From contig LXYH01000020.1 in the NCBI GenBank assembly GCA_001650895.1, positions 62,001 through 126,000 of the forward strand: a stretch of 64,000 nt of DNA, read 5' to 3'. Under the pieces are notes generated by a model, which worked only from the letters and a program-made list of their open reading frames with translations, was not told the DNA's origin and did no database searches. The DNA is from Rhodobacteraceae bacterium EhC02. GTDB lineage: Bacteria > Pseudomonadota > Alphaproteobacteria > Rhodobacterales > Rhodobacteraceae. Position 1 is the stretch's first letter; every line of letters starts with the position of its first letter. Position numbers and translations under genes: made by a program. Of the stretch, positions 52,458 through 61,039 are shown piece after piece.

Positions 52458-55076
52458 TTGTTTGCCATTGTAGGCAGCCATGTCCTGCGCAAGGACAGTT
52501 CCCGCCGGTTGACGGCGTTTTCGCTGCTGGCACTTCTGGTGCTGTCATGCCTTGCGATGGTCTATAGCGCGCAATCGTTCCGTGATCGGATCGATGCCGT
52601 CAGGGCGTCGGATTCGGACAATGCGGGCTGGTTGATTTCGCAGCTGGACGTGGATCACAAGGCTGTGGAGCTGGCGATCGACAGGGTGTTGCTGTCGGAT
52701 GTCTATCCGGAACTGCTGACTTACGAAAACACCGACCTTTCGGCGGTGCGTCTGCGTTTCGATATTTTCTACAGTCGGGTGGATACCGTGCTTTCCGCGC
52801 TTGGACGCGAAGAGTTGCCCCAGCAACTGCAGGATCTGCTGGTCGTGCTGAGCATGACACGCGACGCGCTGGCAACCGAGATCGACGGGATCGCCGACAA
52901 CGACAGGGATGCGCTGTTGCGCTTTGCAGAAAGGGTATCCGCCTTCAGGCCGGTCGTGCGGGATGTGACCACGATGTCGCTGCAGTACTTCGTTGCGCAA
53001 TCGGAGCGCGTGCGCGAGATGGAGCAGTCGCTTCTCCACCAGTTCTGGGTGCAAAGCGTGGTCCTGCTGGCGTTGATGGTCATTTCGGCCATGCTGGCGC
53101 TGCGTCTCTGGCGTGAACTGGAAGAGCGGACCGTGATGATGCAGCGTGCCCTTGATACTGTGTCCAAGGTCGTCGATGTCTCTATCAGCGCGATCGTGAT
53201 CACCGATATGAAGGGGCGTATTCAACTGGCGAATCCTGCCGCCTCGCTCATCTTCGGTGTTCCTTCGGACGCGCTTGTGGGACGGCAACTGGACGATGTG
53301 ATGATCCCGGAGGGGCTTCATGCGCCCAAGGGCGGGTTCAGCAAGGATGCCGCCGGACAACGGCTGATCGCGGGTACTGGACCGATGCGGATGGATGCCA
53401 AACGCATGGATGGCTCTCCGTTCAAGGCTGAGGTGTCGGTGGTGGGCGATACCGATCTTGATGGTCGGCCCATCATCATCGGTTTCATTGGCGACATTTC
53501 CGAAATGGTGGCCGCCGAAGAGAAATTGCTGGAAGCCAGGGACGAGGCACAGCGGCATGCCGCCGCGAAATCGATGTTCCTGGCGACAATGAGCCACGAG
53601 ATGCGCACGCCGCTGCATGGTGTGATCGCCTCGCTTGACCTGATCGAGGACAGCGCGCTGGACAGCGAATCGCGCGCCTTGCTGCAGACCGCGCGTGATT
53701 GCAGCGATCGCGCCCTGCAGCAGGTCAACGACGTGCTTGAGATCACGCGCCTGGGCGAGAGCCAGTTGGGCGAGGTCCCGTTCAACCCGGCCGACGTGGC
53801 CGCCGACATCCTGCGCGAGTTGACGCCGATGGCCCTGGCGCGCGGTATCGGCCTTGATCTCGAGATAAATGGACAGGGCCAGGACCGGGTTTGCCATGGT
53901 CTGGCGAATGCCTTTTCCCGCGCGTTGTACAATCTTGCCGGCAATGCCTTGAAGTTCACGGATCAAGGGCGCGTGGTGATCTCACTGGCGTTCCAGCCTG
54001 TTGCGCAGGATGCAGTTTGCCTGCGCGTCGATGTCACGGATACGGGGATCGGCATCGATCCGGCAGATCAGGCCCGGATTTTCGCCGAGTTCGAGACGGT
54101 GGATGCCGTGGCCAAGGGGCGTGAGGCGGGAACCGGATTGGGGCTGGCCATCGTGCGGCTTGCCGTTGCACGCATGGGGGGCACACTGGAATTGCAAAGC
54201 GTGCCGGGCAAGGGCAGCACCTTCAGCTTCGAGATCACGCTGCCACTGGCGGCCGAAGACGGTGACGCGCAGCAGGCGCGGCTTCCCGCGCCGCAAGCGG
54301 ATCCGCAAGACAGCGAAGAGCTTGACCCGCTTGATGTGCTGGTTGTCGACGACAACGCCGTGAACGTGGTGCTGATGTGCAAGATGGTCCAGAAGATGGG
54401 CCACCGTGTCGAACAGGCCCGCAACGGGTTGGAGGCTGTCGAGCTGGCCTCTTCAAGGGCGTTTGACGTGATCCTGATGGATGTCAGCATGCCCCTGATG
54501 GACGGCAGTGAAGCGACCATGCTCATTCGTGCTAGCGGCATGTCCAGCGCTGCGGTGATCATCGGTGTCACGGCCTTCAGCGATGATGATCGTCTTCGTG
54601 ATCTGAAGGCGAAGGGGATGGATGACGTGCTGACCAAGCCGGTCAACACGGCCGAACTGTCGCAGGCCATCGGGGCGCTTTGGGATGTCCGGCTTTCGGA
54701 TGATCCCGACAGCGGGGAAGACCGCGGCACGATGGATCCCGAACTTCGGACGGCGCTGGACCAATTGGGCGACATGCTGGACCGGCCAAGCGCGCTTCGC
54801 TACATGCTGCAGGCTCTGGATGAGCTGGAGGGCGTATTGCCGAAAATGCTGGATGCGGGCCTGCCCCTCGAGGTGATCGCGGACCATGTGCACGGCGTGG
54901 CCGGTGCGACCTCGGTGGTGGGTCTGACGCGCCTGTCCGGCCTTCTTGCCAAGGCTGAAACCGCGGCGCGTTGCGGCCAGAGAGAAAAGCTGACCAGCCT
55001 GCATGCCGACATGACCGTCCTGCTTGCGGCGACGCGGGCAGGGCTTGACGCCGCCGATACTGCGCTATCCGCGTGA
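52458..55076 (+). CDS. Hybrid sensor histidine kinase with PAS, receiver and Hpt domains
   Basis: An 872-residue inner-membrane kinase (TTG start at 52458, four bases after the SUOX-fold gene). Order: TM1 about 18-38, helical periplasmic domain to 195, TM2 196-220, PAS about 240-355, HisKA with H380 in TMSHEMRTPLHG, HATPase with GNALKFTDQG, DTGIGID and GTGLGLAI, receiver with phospho-acceptor D675 (LMDVSMPLMDG) and an Hpt domain with H810 (ADHVHGVAGATSVVGL). This is a full His-Asp-His relay in one chain; the final Asp would be on a separate regulator, plausibly the divergent LuxR-type protein at 51036. The short spacing to the SUOX-fold gene suggests joint sensing. Confidence 0.9.
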   Translation: MFAIVGSHVLRKDSSRRLTAFSLLALLVLSCLAMVYSAQSFRDRIDAVRASDSDNAGWLISQLDVDHKAVELAIDRVLLSDVYPELLTYENTDLSAVRLRFDIFYSRVDTVLSALGREELPQQLQDLLVVLSMTRDALATEIDGIADNDRDALLRFAERVSAFRPVVRDVTTMSLQYFVAQSERVREMEQSLLHQFWVQSVVLLALMVISAMLALRLWRELEERTVMMQRALDTVSKVVDVSISAIVITDMKGRIQLANPAASLIFGVPSDALVGRQLDDVMIPEGLHAPKGGFSKDAAGQRLIAGTGPMRMDAKRMDGSPFKAEVSVVGDTDLDGRPIIIGFIGDISEMVAAEEKLLEARDEAQRHAAAKSMFLATMSHEMRTPLHGVIASLDLIEDSALDSESRALLQTARDCSDRALQQVNDVLEITRLGESQLGEVPFNPADVAADILRELTPMALARGIGLDLEINGQGQDRVCHGLANAFSRALYNLAGNALKFTDQGRVVISLAFQPVAQDAVCLRVDVTDTGIGIDPADQARIFAEFETVDAVAKGREAGTGLGLAIVRLAVARMGGTLELQSVPGKGSTFSFEITLPLAAEDGDAQQARLPAPQADPQDSEELDPLDVLVVDDNAVNVVLMCKMVQKMGHRVEQARNGLEAVELASSRAFDVILMDVSMPLMDGSEATMLIRASGMSSAAVIIGVTAFSDDDRLRDLKAKGMDDVLTKPVNTAELSQAIGALWDVRLSDDPDSGEDRGTMDPELRTALDQLGDMLDRPSALRYMLQALDELEGVLPKMLDAGLPLEVIADHVHGVAGATSVVGLTRLSGLLAKAETAARCGQREKLTSLHADMTVLLAATRAGLDAADTALSA

Positions 55077-55150
55077 CAGGCGGGATCACTGCCATCTGAT
55101 CGGAAGGAATGCCCCTGGGACCCTGTGCCCGCGGGGTGTCGCAAAAGCAA

Positions 55151-55182
55151 AAGGCCGCTTCCGCCTTGGCGGAAACGGCCTT
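55151..55182 (-). terminator. Terminator of the Flp-type pilin gene
   Basis: AAGGCCG-c-TTCCGCC pairs with GGCGGAA-a-CGGCCTT around a two-base loop. On the minus strand it runs into TTGCTTTTGC, 22 bases after the pilin stop. Confidence 0.8.
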
Positions 55183-55203
55183 GATGCCAGACTGTGTCGC
55201 GTC

Positions 55204-55386
55204 TTAGTTGTTGGGGTTCTGCGTGCCCATGAAGGTGTTGGTCTGAGCCGTCAGGTTGGTCGCGCCAGTCTCGATCGAGGAATAGGCAGCAACGGTCAGG
55301 CCCACGACGGCTGCGGTCAGCACGACCCAGTCAACAGTCACGGCGCCGGAGTCATCTTTGCGGAAGTTCTTGAAGAATTTAATCAT
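55204..55386 (-). CDS. Flp-type (type IVb) pilin-like protein
   Basis: A 60-residue protein with the short charged leader MIKFFKNFRKDDSG, then AVTVDWVVLTAAVVGLTVAA, the hydrophobic helix typical of Flp pilins. The expected prepilin cleavage is after Gly14; position +5 is Asp rather than the usual Glu, followed by Trp instead of Tyr. GGAGGG precedes the ATG. The tad/cpa assembly genes are not in the window. It lies between a kinase and a type I secretion operon. Confidence 0.75.
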   Translation of the reverse strand: MIKFFKNFRKDDSGAVTVDWVVLTAAVVGLTVAAYSSIETGATNLTAQTNTFMGTQNPNN

Positions 55387-55654
55387 TTTGTGTCCCTCCA
55401 TAGGATCGTTTGCTTGGTATCCCGTCCAGTCCGGCAATGGCCTGGGCCGTTTCCCCGCCGTGGCGACCATCGCCTCGGTATGACGCCATATGGCCGTCTG
55501 ATTGCGGCAACGATTTGTTGTGAATGGGCCCTTGGGCTGTTTTCAGGCACCTCTTTCGACAATTGACACTGTTCCAAAGGGTAGGGCGGCAGAATCATTT
55601 GCTTTACGGCCCTTCCGGCAGGCGGCTCCGCTGTGATGGCTTGTCGAAAGGCAA
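55387..55654. other. Intergenic region between the pilin gene and the type I secretion operon
   Basis: It contains the promoter and leader of the minus-strand pilin gene. No gene is visible. It is bounded on the right by the operon terminator. Confidence 0.4.
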
Positions 55655-55685
55655 AGCGCCCGGTCATGGATCATGACCGGGCGCT
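55655..55685 (-). terminator. Terminator of the type I secretion operon
   Basis: A perfect 14-bp stem (AGCGCCCGGTCATG / CATGACCGGGCGCT) with the loop GAT, 56 bases after the HlyD stop on the minus strand, running into TTGCCTTTC. Confidence 0.8.
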
Positions 55686-55741
55686 GCGACTTCATCATGC
55701 CGGGTTTGACCGGACGTGTCGTGTCGGGATGGGCAGAAGCC

Positions 55742-57064
55742 TTATCTTTCCTTGAATGCGCGAGCCACCTGATCCGAGAAAGGCTTGACCAGATAGGACA
55801 GCGCCGTGCGCTCATCGGTGGTCAGGTAGATTTCCAGCGGCATTCCAGGGCGCAATTCCTTGCCCTCAAGGCGGTCCAGTTCGTAGGCGGGAATGTTTAC
55901 GCGGATCGCATAGGACAAACCCGGCATGTCGGGATCCGGCGTCGCGGCGACCGAGACATAGTGCACCTTGCCATTCAGTTCCGGCGTTTCATTCTGCGCG
56001 AAGGCCGAGAACCGCAGCCGCGCCTTCTTGCCGATGCCGACCTGTTCGATCTGCGCCGCAGGCACGCGCCCCACGAAGACAAGATCGGCATCTTCGGGCA
56101 TGATGGTGGCAAGGATTTCCGCAGGGGTGATGACCCCACCGACAGAGTTGATGGACAGGTCGTTGATATAGCCGGAAATCGGTGCGCGGATCACGGTGCG
56201 CGCCAGTGTGTCCTCGACGACCAGTCGACGCTCCTCGAGTTCGGTCAGACGTGCTTCCAGTTCACGCAGTTCGCGCTGCGCATCGGTTCGGGCCGAATCC
56301 TCGATCGACAGGATCTCGAGCTCCAGCTCGCTGATGCGGCTGCGGGCGCGACCCACGGCTGACAGGATCTCTCCGTGCTCGCCCGCCAGACGCACGTTTT
56401 CGCGCTGGATGGAAAAGACGGCATTGCGCACGGTCAGCTGCTTGTCGGACAAATCGACGATACGGTCGTTCTCATCCGACACCAGGCGGATTTCGTCCTC
56501 TTTTGCGTCCAGACGCGCCTCAAGACCCTGGATTTCGACCCTGATCTGGTGAATGCCAAGCTGCAGTTGTTCCTTGCGGCTGAGATAGGACGCGAGGTTG
56601 CCTTCGAAAATGCGCTGTTCACCGGCAAGGATCGCATTCAGCTTGTCCTGACCGATTTCCAGGCTGGCCACGTTGTCCGGCATAAGGAACTGGGCCTGCA
56701 GGTCGCGCTCGGCTTCAAGTCGCGCCTTGCGGATCGAAAACTCGGCGATCTTGCCATGGATGATGGCCTTTTCGGTGCGTGCGCTGGTGTCGTCCAGACG
56801 CAGCAGAACATCGCCGCGCTGCACCATGTCCCCGGCGCTCACCAGGATTTCGCCGACGATGCCGCCATCACGGTGCTGCACCACGCGCAGGTCGCGTTCG
56901 ATCGCAACCTCGCCCATGACCACGACGGCACCTTCCAGCTTGGCCCTTGCGGCCCATCCCATGACGCCTGCGACCAGTAGGCCGGCCAGGACCATGCCGC
57001 CGATCACCTGACCCCGGATGGAATAGGCCTGTGTCTTTGCGGGTTCTTTCTTCATCTTGGTCAT
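55742..57064 (-). CDS. Type I secretion membrane fusion protein, HlyD/PrtE family
   Basis: A 440-residue adaptor linking the ABC exporter to an outer-membrane channel. One N-terminal TM (about 20-40), a lipoyl half-motif GEVAIERDLRVVQHRDGGIV, long coiled coils (about 85-285), and the closing RTVIRAPISGYINDL half-motif are visible, then a beta-barrel part. I chose the ATG at 57064 (GGAG eight bases upstream); a GTG at 57073 is possible. It is the last gene of the operon ABC - RTX - HlyD. An outer-membrane TolC-type gene is not in the window. Confidence 0.9.
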   Translation of the reverse strand: MTKMKKEPAKTQAYSIRGQVIGGMVLAGLLVAGVMGWAARAKLEGAVVVMGEVAIERDLRVVQHRDGGIVGEILVSAGDMVQRGDVLLRLDDTSARTEKAIIHGKIAEFSIRKARLEAERDLQAQFLMPDNVASLEIGQDKLNAILAGEQRIFEGNLASYLSRKEQLQLGIHQIRVEIQGLEARLDAKEDEIRLVSDENDRIVDLSDKQLTVRNAVFSIQRENVRLAGEHGEILSAVGRARSRISELELEILSIEDSARTDAQRELRELEARLTELEERRLVVEDTLARTVIRAPISGYINDLSINSVGGVITPAEILATIMPEDADLVFVGRVPAAQIEQVGIGKKARLRFSAFAQNETPELNGKVHYVSVAATPDPDMPGLSYAIRVNIPAYELDRLEGKELRPGMPLEIYLTTDERTALSYLVKPFSDQVARAFKER

Positions 57065-57081
57065 GTCTTGCACTCCGGTGT

Positions 57082-58731
57082 TCAGACGATCGTGTCTGGG
57101 AAAAGGTCTTGGTTGCTGGTGGTCGAGACCACGACGATAAGGTCACTTGTTCCGTTCTGGTCGATATCGATGGCCACTTTGCGCCGCTCGATGTTCAGCC
57201 CGACAGGCATGTCGAATTGCAGATGCGTGTTCAGCGCGTCGGCATCCTCGCCCATGCTGCGCGCGATGCGCGCCTCCAGCTCGGATGTCTGGGGGGCGGT
57301 CGCCTGAGCGGACGGGTTTTCCGCCCCGTCAAGCGCGGTCCGCAAATGATCCGCCCCCTCGACCCTGTCGCCCTGCACGAAATCCGTGATCTTGAAGAAG
57401 GATTGGCCGGTCGCGGCGGTTGCCTGCCCGTGCTGGGTGCGGCCTTGCGCGAAGATATCGTCGAAGGTCAGGGTGACTTCGTCGGACAGGATGAAAAGAT
57501 CGTCCTGTCCGAAGTTGTCGATTTCGAAGACGACAGGTTGCGTGGCGTCCTGCGCGCTGGCCGACGACAGCAGAACCGTGTCCTGAGCGCCGCCCAGGGC
57601 GAAGGCCTCGATCCCGAGAAAACGGTCCTGCGGTCCGTCGTCCAGGCTGACCGTGCCGACGCCAAGATCAAGGACCGACGCCTGCCGCGCCTCGCTCAGG
57701 ATCAGGGTGTCGTGGCCGGCATCGCCCTGAAACAGGTCTTCGGCATGATCGCGCGAGATCACAAGACGATCATTCCCGTCGCCACCGGACACAAGGTCCT
57801 GGCCCGCACCGTCCATGAGGGTGTCATCGCCGGCGCCACCATCAAGGATGTCGTCGCCTTCGCCACCGGCAAGCCGGTCCTGGCCTTCGTTTCCGAACAG
57901 GATGTCCCGGCCTGCACCGCCCATGATCATGTCATGCCCGGCCCCGCCTTCGATCACGTCATCGCCGTCCTGGCCGTCGATGATGTCATCGCCGTCAAGT
58001 GACTTGATCGCATCGTCGCGCAGGCTGCCGATCAGGATATCGTCGCCCGATGTCCCCCACAGGGCCTGACCTGCGGCGGCGACCGTCGCCACCGGCTGAT
58101 CGGGGGCAGGTGGTGTTTCGGTTTGTGGGGGCGTGTCGGGCCTGCCAGGACGATCCGGCGTGGAGGGGCCGGTTTCATCGGTATCGGCGGTGTCCGCGCT
58201 GTCCGGCGCTGCGCCTGTGCCCGCGCCAGAAGACGCGCCAGAGGTACCCGCACCGCCAGGGATGCTGTCCATCGACGGCATGCGCTGCGACGGCTCGGAC
58301 GGGGTGGTCCCGACAGGATGGGCCGGCGGCATCGCCACCTCTGCCTTGGCCAGCAGGTTGGATACCGCGCCGGACAAGTTAGGGCCCTGCTCGGGTGCTG
58401 CGGATGGCAGCGCAGCGGGCGCGCCTTCTTCGGCCGTGCGCCTTGCGGGCGCTTCGGCTTCAGGTGCCTCTTGCCGGTCGATCCGCCCATCGAAAGGGGC
58501 CGCAACCGTGGTGGGCTGATCCGGTTCCTCCGGGGGGCCTTCTTCCTCCCACGAGACCTGGGCCTGACCCATGAAGCTTGAGAAATAGGCCACCACACCC
58601 ATGACGGCGGTCACGACAAGGCCGATCTTGCGGTTGGAAAACCCGGTCTCGACCTTGGCGATGGCTTGCATCGCGCTCAGGCGTTCGGCGCCCTCGGACT
58701 TGGGCTTGTTGCGTCCATGTGCCTCGATCAT
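57082..58731 (-). CDS. RTX calcium-binding protein with N-terminal membrane anchor
   Basis: A 549-residue protein with an unusual plan: cytosolic N-terminus of 35 residues, one TM (36-55, KIGLVVTAVMGVVAYFSSFM), a Pro/Ala/Glu-rich linker (60-215), eight or more RTX nonapeptides (226-325, such as GGAGHDMIM, GGAGRDILF, GGEGDDILD, GGAGDDTLM) and a beta-rich C-terminal part with no obvious enzyme motif. It is translationally coupled to the exporter ATPase (ATGA at 58728-58731) and followed by the HlyD gene. RTX proteins are normally free secretion substrates; the anchor suggests either a periplasm-facing component of the machine or a cell-bound product. Role uncertain. Confidence 0.78.
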   Translation of the reverse strand: MIEAHGRNKPKSEGAERLSAMQAIAKVETGFSNRKIGLVVTAVMGVVAYFSSFMGQAQVSWEEEGPPEEPDQPTTVAAPFDGRIDRQEAPEAEAPARRTAEEGAPAALPSAAPEQGPNLSGAVSNLLAKAEVAMPPAHPVGTTPSEPSQRMPSMDSIPGGAGTSGASSGAGTGAAPDSADTADTDETGPSTPDRPGRPDTPPQTETPPAPDQPVATVAAAGQALWGTSGDDILIGSLRDDAIKSLDGDDIIDGQDGDDVIEGGAGHDMIMGGAGRDILFGNEGQDRLAGGEGDDILDGGAGDDTLMDGAGQDLVSGGDGNDRLVISRDHAEDLFQGDAGHDTLILSEARQASVLDLGVGTVSLDDGPQDRFLGIEAFALGGAQDTVLLSSASAQDATQPVVFEIDNFGQDDLFILSDEVTLTFDDIFAQGRTQHGQATAATGQSFFKITDFVQGDRVEGADHLRTALDGAENPSAQATAPQTSELEARIARSMGEDADALNTHLQFDMPVGLNIERRKVAIDIDQNGTSDLIVVVSTTSNQDLFPDTIV

Positions 58732-60500
58732 GAGCCCGTCTCCTTGAATTCCACGGCTGCCGGTGCGGCATGGGTGGGCGCGACAGAAGGCGCCGGTGCG
58801 ACAGTGGGGGCAGGCTTTACGCGCATGATCTCGGACTTGGGGCCGAACTTGGCCAGCTTGCCGTCCTGAACAACACCCACGAAGTCGACATGCTCAAGCG
58901 CGCTGGGCCGGTGGGCGATCACGATGACGATCCCGCCACGCTCCTTGATCGACTTGATTGCAAGGCTCACGGCCCGTTCGCCTTCGGCATCGAGGTTCGA
59001 GTTCGGCTCGTCCAGCAGCACCAGGAACGGATCGTTATAGAGTGCGCGGGCCAGGGCAATGCGCTGGCGCTGGCCGCCGGACAGGCTGATCCCGTTGGGA
59101 CCAAGGCCGGTTTCGTAACCATCGGGCAGGGCGACGATCATTTCATGCACGCCCGCCGCCTTGGCCGCAGCGATCACCTTTTCGGGGTCGGGATCGGACA
59201 GACGTGCGATGTTGCGCGCGATGGTGGTGTCGAACAGCGTGCTTTCCTGGGACAGGTATCCAAGGCTGCGCGCGATCGCATCCTCGTCCCACTGGGACAG
59301 ATCGGCGCCGTCCAGCCGGACCTGGCCGCGCAGCACGGGCCAGACACCTGCCATGGCACGCATGAAAGAGGTCTTGCCGCCGCCGCTGGGGCCGATGATG
59401 CCGACGGCCTGACCTGCTTCCAGCATCATGCTGATGTCCGACAGCAGAACCTTGCCGGACCCGGGGGCCACGACGGTGACATTGTCCACGGAAAACAGCC
59501 GGGTGGGATCGGGCAGGGCCATGCGGCCCGCGTCATCGGGCAGGGCGCCCACGGTTTCGACGATCTTCTTCCAGGCGGCGCGCGCCATGATCATGGTTTT
59601 CCAGTTGGCGATACAGGCGTCGATCGGTGCCAGCGCCCGCGCCGAGGCGACCGAGGCCGCGATGATGGAGCCTGCCGTCATCTCGCCCTTGATGGTCAGG
59701 AAGGCACCCAGACCCAGCACGGCGGACTGCAGGATCATGCGCAGCACCTTGGAGATCGCGCCGATGGTGCGCGTCACCCCGGACGAGCTGGCCTGCAGCT
59801 TGAGGTGATCCTCGTTGGCGGCCTGGAACTGCTGTAGCGCGGCCTTGCCGAAGCCCATCGCCTTGATCACTTCGGCGTTGCGGACATTGGCCTCGGCCAC
59901 GTTGTTGCGCTCGATCCCGGCGCGCTGCGCCTCGCGGTTGGCCTTGCGGCTGAGAACTTCGGTCAGGATCGCCAAGGCCGTCAGAACCAGTGCGCCGCCC
60001 ACCGTCAGGGCCCCCAGGTAGGGATGCAGGACAAAGATGAACACCAGGAAAATCGGCATCCATGGCAGATCGAACAGCGCCGTCAGCCCCGGTCCCGCCA
60101 CGAAGTTGCGCACCGTATCGACGTGCCTCCCGCGTTCGAGGGATTCGGCCGTGGAGAAGCCATAGCGCGGCATGTCCATCGTCATCTTGTGGATTTCCGG
60201 TGCCGCGTCACGGTCAATCCGTGCGCCCAGGTGCTGCAGGATCTGGGTGCGGATCACATCGAACCCGCCTTGGAACATGAAAAGGCCCAGCGCCAGGAAG
60301 GAGATCAGGACGAGGGTCGGCACGCTGCCGCTGAGCAGGGCGCGATCGTAGATCTGCATCATGTAGAACGACCCGGTCAGGGCCAGGATGTTGATGATTC
60401 CCGAAATGCCCAGCGTATAGAGCGAGGCTGACCGCATTCCTGCTGTCAGACGGGCGATGCGTGCAGTCTTTCTGCTTTGCTTTGTTTGCTTCGTCGACAT
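58728..60500 (-). CDS. Type I secretion ABC transporter (permease-ATPase), PrtD-like
   Basis: A 590-residue fused exporter: five or six TM helices in residues about 30-300 and an ATPase domain with Walker A GPSGGGKTS (370-378), signature ISLSGGQRQRIALARAL, and Walker B FLVLLDEPNSNLD. The tail is Ala/Pro-rich (VAPAPSVAPTHAAPAAVEF). No N-terminal C39 peptidase-like domain, so it is the PrtD class. The ATG at 60500 is preceded by GGAG at six bases. It begins the operon; the RTX and HlyD genes follow. Confidence 0.93.
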   Translation of the reverse strand: MSTKQTKQSRKTARIARLTAGMRSASLYTLGISGIINILALTGSFYMMQIYDRALLSGSVPTLVLISFLALGLFMFQGGFDVIRTQILQHLGARIDRDAAPEIHKMTMDMPRYGFSTAESLERGRHVDTVRNFVAGPGLTALFDLPWMPIFLVFIFVLHPYLGALTVGGALVLTALAILTEVLSRKANREAQRAGIERNNVAEANVRNAEVIKAMGFGKAALQQFQAANEDHLKLQASSSGVTRTIGAISKVLRMILQSAVLGLGAFLTIKGEMTAGSIIAASVASARALAPIDACIANWKTMIMARAAWKKIVETVGALPDDAGRMALPDPTRLFSVDNVTVVAPGSGKVLLSDISMMLEAGQAVGIIGPSGGGKTSFMRAMAGVWPVLRGQVRLDGADLSQWDEDAIARSLGYLSQESTLFDTTIARNIARLSDPDPEKVIAAAKAAGVHEMIVALPDGYETGLGPNGISLSGGQRQRIALARALYNDPFLVLLDEPNSNLDAEGERAVSLAIKSIKERGGIVIVIAHRPSALEHVDFVGVVQDGKLAKFGPKSEIMRVKPAPTVAPAPSVAPTHAAPAAVEFKETGS

Positions 60501-61039
60501 GGGGTTCTCCATACTGGTTCTGCGCCGGGCGTTCGTTTCACGCCGGTTCGAGAAACCTGTATGCCATTGCCGACGTCCCGACGCGTCAGCGCCAAGTCCA
60601 AGCTGTATTGATACTTTGGTCTGAAAGCAGGATGCGCCCCTGGGGCAGGGGCGCGGTGACAGCGTCGACAATCGCGCGGCATGAAGCCTGTGATCGGGCT
60701 TTTCCGTCCCTTCGCCCGCATGCGGCGCGGGGCGCGGTACTATCCAAAGAGATAGGTATCAGGCGAATGAACAATGCAGGGTTTCATTTTTTCAAGTTAA
60801 AACCGATGGGCTTTACTGCAGAGGCTCTGCGCAAGGGTGACGCCAATTCACGGCGCAGGCTTGGGTGGAATCAGGAGAACGGAAATCAAGCTTGGCATTG
60901 CGCCAGGCAGCTAAAAATAAACCTGGAGTTGTTTAGGCGTTTTGCCGGAACTCGGCGCGAGGGATAGCGCGCACCATTCGACCGAAGCTTTCTTTTCTCA
61001 ATTTGAATCATTGACCCGGGTTACCAGAAGGAACCACGC
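60501..61039. other. 539-base divergent intergenic region, no gene seen
   Basis: It separates the type I secretion operon (minus) from the LuxR-type regulator (plus) and must contain both promoters. I see a GCGCCCC/GGGGCGC hairpin (60634-60654), and half-sites TATC (60741), GATA (60751) and TATC (60757) around CAAAGA. The right half (60780-61020) is AT-rich and ends in AAGGAA before the regulator start. No convincing reading frame. Confidence 0.45.

Noticed and set aside
60461..60967. A 168-codon plus-strand frame in the gap before the LuxR-type regulator
   Set aside because: It overlaps the start of the ABC exporter, has no ribosome site and no protein-like pattern.
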